Positions 59,580 through 64,000 of a DNA stretch of 64,000 nt are shown here, piece by piece (the stretch's first letter is position 1; every line of letters starts with the position of its first letter). The DNA is from Paenibacillus sp. FSL R7-0345 (GTDB lineage: Bacteria > Bacillota > Bacilli > Paenibacillales > Paenibacillaceae): contig NZ_CP152002.1 of NCBI RefSeq assembly GCF_038595055.1, positions 452,501 to 516,500 of the forward strand. Reading direction: 5' to 3'. The notes beneath the pieces were generated by a model that did not search any database, was not told the origin of the DNA, and worked only from the letters and a program-made list of their open reading frames with translations. The position numbers and the translations under genes are program-made.

Positions 59580-61007
59580 ATGAATAGTCAGGACAAACAG
59601 AATGAGGTGTCTCAGCGGAGGTCGTTCATCCTTACCCTTATGGCTATTATTCCCGGAATGATGATGGTGATGATAGACAGCACCGCAATGAACGTAGCCA
59701 TCCCCAGCTTGTCTAAGGATTTTGGAGTTTCCTTTAGCACCTTACAGTGGGTAATTACGGGTTATATGTTAGCCATGTCGGTTACGATTCCGCTGGCTGG
59801 CTGGTTCTCGGACAGGCTGGGTTCTGCAAAAGCGTACATTATAACCATTATCATGTTTGTTGCCGGATCCTTGCTATGTGCGCTGGCCCAGAATTCCTTG
59901 CAGTTAACGGTCTGCCGGATCCTTCAAGGGCTTGGTGGGGGAATGGTTCAGCCGATAGGAATGGCTATGATATTCCGCCTAGCACCGGAGAATAAGAAAG
60001 GTCAGGTCATGGGGATGCTGGGTATCCCGATGCTGCTGGCACCGGCCTCCGGACCGGTTCTATCCGGCTGGCTGTTAGAATCAATAGGCTGGCAATGGAT
60101 TTTTCTCATCAATCTTCCTTTAGGAGTACTTACTGTTTATTTAGGGATACGTTATTTGCTAAAGGCGAATGTACTACGGTCGGTCCGATCCGCTTATAAT
60201 AAGCAAACGTTAGATGTGGTCGGCTTTTTTCTGGCTCCTGTAGCCTTTGTTTTACTCGCTTTAAGCATGAATGTGGATGGCTCCCAATGGTTTCTTTGGT
60301 TATTGAGGGCAGTGAGTGTCCTATTGCTAATCTGGCTGTGGTTTCATGAGACGAGGCATCCGCAGCCCATTCTGGCTCTGCAGGCATTCAGAGAAGTTAG
60401 CTTTCGGAGAGGGATATTTGTAAGCTGGATTCAATATGCGGCTCTAAACGGGTCTCTGGTATTTATCCCGCAGTACCTTCAGCATTTTAAAGGATATAGC
60501 CCGTTTCAGGCAGGTCTGGTCATGAGTATGCTGGCCGTCACGTCCGGACTGCTTATGCCGGTTGGCGGAAGGCTTTTTGATAAGGTGGGTATACGCCCGC
60601 TTGCCGGTTTGGGTTTAGGGACGATATCCCTGGTGTTATTACTGCTTTCACAGTTAGGCCAGAACGTAGGAGGAGGAATGATTGGGGGAATGGTGGGGCT
60701 GCTCGGAATTGGAATGGGGCTATGCATGATGTCTCTGAATACCTATATTCTGCAATCCGCTCCTTCGGAGCTAATCAGCCGTGTTACACCTTTAACCTCA
60801 GCAAGCTCCAACCTGGTAATCCCTATTGCAATTGCTGGCTTGAGCAACTTCCTGGCATTCCGGGCTAACGCGCGGATAACGATGGCAGGCGGTAGTGCAG
60901 CATTGGCAGAAATGAAAGGGTACTCCGATACCTTCCTGTTAGCGGCTTGCATTGCTTTGTCTGGAGCATTATTCAGTCTGCGGCTGGGGTCGAAACGTCA
61001 TTCGTAG
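59580..61007 (+). CDS. DHA2-type multidrug MFS exporter (EmrB/QacA family)
   Basis: 475 residues, about 14 helices. The N terminus shows IDSTAMNVAIPSLSKDFGVS (the D in motif D1), QWVITGYMLAMSVTIPLAGW, FSDRLGSAKAYIITIIMFVA (motif A) and GMLGIPMLLAPASGPVLSGW (motif C, typical of drug:H+ antiporters). It probably exports toxic hydrophobic compounds. AAAGGAGAG precedes the ATG by 7 bases. It is divergent from the TetR pseudogene, its probable former repressor, so it may be expressed constitutively. Confidence 0.92.
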   Translation: MNSQDKQNEVSQRRSFILTLMAIIPGMMMVMIDSTAMNVAIPSLSKDFGVSFSTLQWVITGYMLAMSVTIPLAGWFSDRLGSAKAYIITIIMFVAGSLLCALAQNSLQLTVCRILQGLGGGMVQPIGMAMIFRLAPENKKGQVMGMLGIPMLLAPASGPVLSGWLLESIGWQWIFLINLPLGVLTVYLGIRYLLKANVLRSVRSAYNKQTLDVVGFFLAPVAFVLLALSMNVDGSQWFLWLLRAVSVLLLIWLWFHETRHPQPILALQAFREVSFRRGIFVSWIQYAALNGSLVFIPQYLQHFKGYSPFQAGLVMSMLAVTSGLLMPVGGRLFDKVGIRPLAGLGLGTISLVLLLLSQLGQNVGGGMIGGMVGLLGIGMGLCMMSLNTYILQSAPSELISRVTPLTSASSNLVIPIAIAGLSNFLAFRANARITMAGGSAALAEMKGYSDTFLLAACIALSGALFSLRLGSKRHS

Positions 61008-61019
61008 TATTCGGTTATA

Positions 61020-61050
61020 AAGAAAAGAAAAAGAGCTGCCGAAGCAGCTC
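61020..61050 (-). terminator. Terminator downstream of the DUF2642 gene
   Basis: Minus strand GAGCTGC-TTCG-GCAGCTC (61050-61033), followed by TTTTTCTTTTCTTT. The UUCG tetraloop and long U-rich tail make it a strong terminator. Confidence 0.85.
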
Positions 61051-61061
61051 ATTCAAGAAAT

Positions 61062-61298
61062 TTATTCCGGCATGATCCAAACAATCTCACAAATGCGTAC
61101 AAAGAATTTTCTGCCTCTAGTATCCAGTACAACGTGATCTGGCTTAACATCCATCACACAACCGCTGATTCCGCCGCGGGTAGTTTCCAGAACCACCTGC
61201 TTACCCCTTACGGACATTAAGGTTTCAACGACATATGGATCAACAGGATAGACAGTGATAGCATGTGGCATTGTGTACATTGGCTGATAATTATTCAA
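61062..61298 (-). CDS. DUF2642 / YuzF-family small protein
   Basis: 78 residues from a TTG at 61298, chosen because GGGAGGT lies 6 bases before; an open frame to 61328 has no start signal. The conserved part is VDPYVVETLMSVRGKQVVLE, TTRGGISGCVMDVKPDHVVL and FFVRICEIVWIMP, matching YuzF-like proteins that have an Sm-like or CotD-adjacent beta fold. The function is unknown; some relatives are spore-coat associated. Confidence 0.8.
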   Translation of the reverse strand: MNNYQPMYTMPHAITVYPVDPYVVETLMSVRGKQVVLETTRGGISGCVMDVKPDHVVLDTRGRKFFVRICEIVWIMPE

Positions 61299-61436
61299 GG
61301 TTTTACCTCCCAATTGGTTATGCCTCATCCTATGCAGAAGCCCAACGAAAGAGCTGGGCGAGGGCCCATTTGGGAGCAGTCCTAAACGTTATGACACGAA
61401 TACGACAAGAGAATACCTTCCAGCCTCTTATTTATT

Positions 61437-61643
61437 TTAAAAAAATGCTGGTAAAAAGAATAATAAAAAGATAATTAGTACGATAACACTGCTGATTCTG
61501 CTCATCATGAGATAGGCATCACTGGGCTCGGAATCACCTTTTACCATCCAGCCATAACGCATGTACCAGCCTGCAGCTGGAAAGAAAATATTCAGTACCG
61601 CAATTAGCACGAAAAGAGTAGCGAAGATCACCATTTTTACCAA
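61437..61643 (-). CDS. Small membrane protein (DUF6199-like), function unknown
   Basis: 68 residues with two hydrophobic helices (about 4-25 and 46-66) and a short loop WYMRYGWMVKGDSEPSDAYL. This pattern (GWMVKGDxEPSDxYLxxxRI) resembles a small Bacillales family, DUF6199. The Shine-Dalgarno is AAGGAGT before the ATG. It is monocistronic and may share the DUF2642 neighbourhood only by chance. Confidence 0.65.
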   Translation of the reverse strand: MVKMVIFATLFVLIAVLNIFFPAAGWYMRYGWMVKGDSEPSDAYLMMSRISSVIVLIIFLLFFLPAFF

Positions 61644-61704
61644 CTCCTTTAGTCATCTTACGCAGCCTGTGATTAAGAAGTTGCATATCGTGGGGGTTAT
61701 TGAT

Positions 61705-61729
61705 AAATTAGATGGCGATTTTCCATTTA
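61705..61729 (+). repeat. Fragment of the dispersed 73-bp element (copy D)
   Basis: AAATTAGATGGCGATTTTCC followed by ATTTA matches the 3' block of copies A and B (AAATAGATGGCGAAATTCCA CTTA) with a few changes. Only this end is recognisable. Confidence 0.45.
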
Positions 61730-61762
61730 AATTTTAGGTGAACATGTGGAGTTCCACACAAT

Positions 61763-61789
61763 AAAAAAACCGCCGGGAATCCCCGGCGG
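61763..61789 (-). terminator. Terminator of nrdEF
   Basis: Minus strand CCGCCGGG (61789-61782), loop, CCCGGCGG (61777-61770), then TTTTTTT. A second hairpin, GGGGCG-GCGA-CGCCCC, lies between it and the nrdF stop. Confidence 0.9.
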
Positions 61790-61852
61790 CCTAAGGGGCG
61801 GCGACGCCCCTTTTTCTATGCATAGCTTGTGTTATTTCGTGCTTATTGCTGC

Positions 61853-62812
61853 TTAGAAACTAAAGTCCTCATCACGCAGCGGCTCCACGTTCAGCGCACG
61901 GACGTAGCCGTTGCCTTTTTTGGAGAAAAAGTCATGCTGCTTGGTGTGGGTGCTGATCCCGTTCTGGACGATCGGGTTGATCTCTTCCTCGCCAAAAAGC
62001 GGGTCGTGGCCGAGGTTCATCATCGCCTTGTTGGCATTGTAGCGCAGGAAAGTCTTCACTTCCTCTACAAGTCCGATTGGCGCGTAAATCTGCTCGGTGT
62101 ATTGCTCCTCGTTGGCATGCAGCAGACGCAGCAGCCCAACGAGGGTCTGGTACACGTCACGCTGGTCGTCCTCGGACAGCTCCTCGAAAATCTCCTGTGC
62201 CAGCACGCCGACATAAACGCCGTGGATGCTCTCGTCGCGCAGGATCAGGTCGATGATCTCGCCGCTGCAGGTCATTTTGCCCTGGCCGGCCAGGTAGAGC
62301 GGGTAGAAGAAGCCGCTGTAGAACAGATAGCTCTCCAGCAGGACGGAAGCCGCCATCGCCAGATAGAGATCCTTGGGAGTCTCAATTTTTTTGTAATACT
62401 CGGAAATGGTCTGGGCCTTGAACTGCAGGAACGTGTTGTCCTCCACCCAGCGGAAGATGCCGTCGATCTCCTCAGTGGAAGCCAGCGTCGTAAAAATACT
62501 GCTGTAAGACTTCGCATGAATCTGCTCCATCATTCCCATGAAGCCGAGGACCGCCTTGCGCTGCAAGCCGTCTACATGCTCCATAATCTGCGGCATCCCT
62601 ACGCCGCCTTGCACGGTGTCGAGCAGGGTAAGCCCGCCCAGCACCTTCATATAAGAGTCCTTTTCAATGTCGCTCAGCGTCAGCCAGGACATTTTGTCAT
62701 CGGATAATGGAATTTCGTCGTCGGTCCAGAACTGCATAATATTCTGGTTCCAGAACATCAGCGAGAAGTCGTCGTCAGGACGGTTCCAGTTCACGGCTTG
62801 AATTGCGCTCAT
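61853..62812 (-). CDS. nrdF: Ribonucleoside-diphosphate reductase, beta (radical) subunit, class Ib type
   Basis: 319 residues, the usual NrdF length. Metal ligands are visible: Asp in TLLDTVQGG, Glu and His in MMEQIHAKSYSS, Glu in LLESYLFYSGF, and Glu and His in RDESIHGVYVG. The radical Tyr is in HAKSYSSIF. Together with NrdE it reduces NDPs aerobically with a dimanganese- or diiron-tyrosyl cofactor. The gene starts 37 bases after the nrdE stop. It ends in FSF, the tail that docks to NrdE. NrdI, needed for manganese loading, is not in the window. Confidence 0.95.
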   Translation of the reverse strand: MSAIQAVNWNRPDDDFSLMFWNQNIMQFWTDDEIPLSDDKMSWLTLSDIEKDSYMKVLGGLTLLDTVQGGVGMPQIMEHVDGLQRKAVLGFMGMMEQIHAKSYSSIFTTLASTEEIDGIFRWVEDNTFLQFKAQTISEYYKKIETPKDLYLAMAASVLLESYLFYSGFFYPLYLAGQGKMTCSGEIIDLILRDESIHGVYVGVLAQEIFEELSEDDQRDVYQTLVGLLRLLHANEEQYTEQIYAPIGLVEEVKTFLRYNANKAMMNLGHDPLFGEEEINPIVQNGISTHTKQHDFFSKKGNGYVRALNVEPLRDEDFSF

Positions 62813-62849
62813 AATGGTCTAATCTCCCTTTCTGTAGCCGTACAGCCCT

Positions 62850-64000
62850 TTAAATCGAGCAGGTCAGGCATTCCTCGACGGACAGCTTTTTGGTGCGTGT
62901 GTAATACAGCGACTTCAGGCCTTTGTGTGCCGCATACAGGTAGCAGCGGGCCAGCTCCCGGGTTGTTACATCACTGTTCACGTGCAGGACGGTCGAGATA
63001 CCCTGGTCGATATGGGGCTGGATTTCCGCAATCAGATCAATCACCTTGAACTGGTCCATCTGATAAGCGGATTTATAAAAGAACACATTGTCAGGCTGCA
63101 GATAAGGCATCGGATAATAGGTGGTCGAGTTAGCATAGGTACGGGTCTCGATCTGCTCTACAATCGGCATTACGCTGGATGTAGCATTCTGAATATATGA
63201 AATGCTCGCAGTCGGTGCAATCGCCAGACGGTAGGCATGGTACAGGCCGTTTTTCTTAACAGCTTCGCGCAGCTGCTCCCAGTCTTCCTGAGTAGGAATG
63301 TAGATGCCTGCGAACAGCTCCTGCACTCTGGCCGTTACCGGCTGGTAATTAATAGATACGTAACGGTCAAAATAAACCCCAGTCGCGTAATCAGACTCAG
63401 CATATCCGTAGAAGGTTTCGCCGGTTTCAGCAGCAATTTCCATACTCTTTTCAATCGAGTGGTAGTTCATGGTCATGAAGAACGTGCGGGCAAAGTCGCG
63501 GGCCTGCTCACTTTCATAAGCAATCTTGTTCTTAGCCAGGAAACCGTGCAGGTTCATTACGCCAAGGCCGACAGAGTGCATCTCTTTGTTCGCTTTAGCT
63601 ACGCCCGGAGCATTGGAAATGCTGGTCATATCGCTGACAGCTGTCAGGGCAAGCATGCCCTCATGAACGGATTCGCGGATTTTGCCGTGCTGCATCACGT
63701 TCACGATGTTCAGGGAAGCCAGATTGCAGCTGATATCGCGGCGGATCGCATCTTCCTGGCCGTAGTCGTTAATCTCGGAAGTCTCCTGCAGCTGGAAAAT
63801 CTCGGTGCAAAGGTTGGACATTTTGACCTGGCCGACATTCTTCAGGGCATGAGCCTTATTGGCATTGCTCTTGTTCATAATATATGGATAGCCCGATTCG
63901 AGCTGGATCATGGCAATTTTCGTCAGCATTTCGCGTGCGCTCATGGCGACTTTTTTCTTCACGCGCGGATCAGCGAGCAGGGTGTCGTACATTTCGTCGA
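62850..64000 (-). CDS. nrdE: Ribonucleoside-diphosphate reductase, alpha subunit, class Ib type (5' end outside window)
   Basis: The last 383 residues of the catalytic subunit; the frame is open to the window edge. The active-site pair Cys/Glu is in KMSNLCTEIFQL, the radical-transfer Tyr pair in LKSLYYTRTKK, and the C-terminal thiols are EECLTCSI, re-reduced by glutaredoxin-like NrdH or thioredoxin. Further blocks PTASISYIQNATSSVMPIVE and RDISCNLASLN are typical. It forms an operon with nrdF. The promoter and any NrdR boxes are outside the window. Confidence 0.95.
   Translation of the reverse strand, partial: DEMYDTLLADPRVKKKVAMSAREMLTKIAMIQLESGYPYIMNKSNANKAHALKNVGQVKMSNLCTEIFQLQETSEINDYGQEDAIRRDISCNLASLNIVNVMQHGKIRESVHEGMLALTAVSDMTSISNAPGVAKANKEMHSVGLGVMNLHGFLAKNKIAYESEQARDFARTFFMTMNYHSIEKSMEIAAETGETFYGYAESDYATGVYFDRYVSINYQPVTARVQELFAGIYIPTQEDWEQLREAVKKNGLYHAYRLAIAPTASISYIQNATSSVMPIVEQIETRTYANSTTYYPMPYLQPDNVFFYKSAYQMDQFKVIDLIAEIQPHIDQGISTVLHVNSDVTTRELARCYLYAAHKGLKSLYYTRTKKLSVEECLTCSI

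Overview
This 64 kb stretch looks like chromosome of a Paenibacillus or a close relative (Bacillota, Paenibacillaceae). The grounds are: moderately high GC, Gram-positive ribosome-binding sites (AAGGAGG types), Bacillus-type small conserved proteins (YezD, YwbE, YuzF and YqgV-like, CcdC), an S-layer-anchored giant exoprotein, a serS T-box, YesM/YesN two-component regulation beside an LplB/YtcP-type sugar transporter, and 51-bp intergenic repeats of a kind I associate with this genus. The genus call is inference. There is no prophage, CRISPR array or rRNA; one tRNA and one complete insertion sequence are present.

Layout. 1-6.97 kb: end of a chemotaxis receptor, an L-lactate-type dehydrogenase, CcdC, a GlsB/YeaQ stress membrane protein, 6-phosphogluconolactonase and a membrane-anchored alpha/beta hydrolase. 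7.1-10.7 kb: a sulfate ABC uptake operon (binding lipoprotein, CysT, CysW, YezD; no ATPase gene) behind a strong promoter and a structured leader ending in a U-run. 10.8-20.9 kb: housekeeping and small genes, including Nnr with a glycine-rich insertion, SdaAB/SdaAA serine dehydratase, YwbE and an HNH nuclease. 21.0-37.4 kb: a carbohydrate locus with a LacI regulator and a 28-bp palindromic operator, a GH30 hydrolase, a very large GH94-like phosphorylase, two ABC permeases, a binding lipoprotein, a YesM/YesN sensor-regulator pair and an AAC(3)-like acetyltransferase. An array of 51-bp tandem repeats splits the locus, and an IS256-family element sits inside that array. 37.7-42.8 kb: a histidine phosphatase, an ArsR/MFS pair and an ECF sigma factor with its DUF4179-type partner.

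42.9-50.8 kb holds one 2634-residue secreted protein: lamin-tail, OB-fold, an ExeM-type nuclease domain, two nearly identical tandem 5'-nucleotidase modules and three SLH domains. It probably releases phosphate or nucleosides from extracellular DNA at the cell wall. 51.4-53.7 kb: serS behind a T-box, and an FMN reductase.

53.9-57.1 kb: the class III ribonucleotide reductase operon nrdD-nrdG. Its upstream region stacks three DnaA-box-like nonamers, an inverted repeat, two NrdR-type boxes 31 bp apart, an adenosylcobalamin-type riboswitch and an intrinsic terminator. The class Ib reductase genes nrdE-nrdF lie 6 kb away at the window end. 57.3-61.6 kb: a thiamine-binding-type protein, tRNA-Thr, a VanZ protein, a TetR pseudogene that has lost its DNA-binding helices, the divergent DHA2-type exporter it probably controlled, and two small proteins.

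The most unusual items are the layered nrdDG control region, the IS that landed in a 51-bp repeat array with an intact 8-bp target duplication, the 1.6 kb in-gene duplication in the exonuclease/nucleotidase, a family of roughly 73-bp dispersed intergenic elements, and the structured leader of the sulfate operon.
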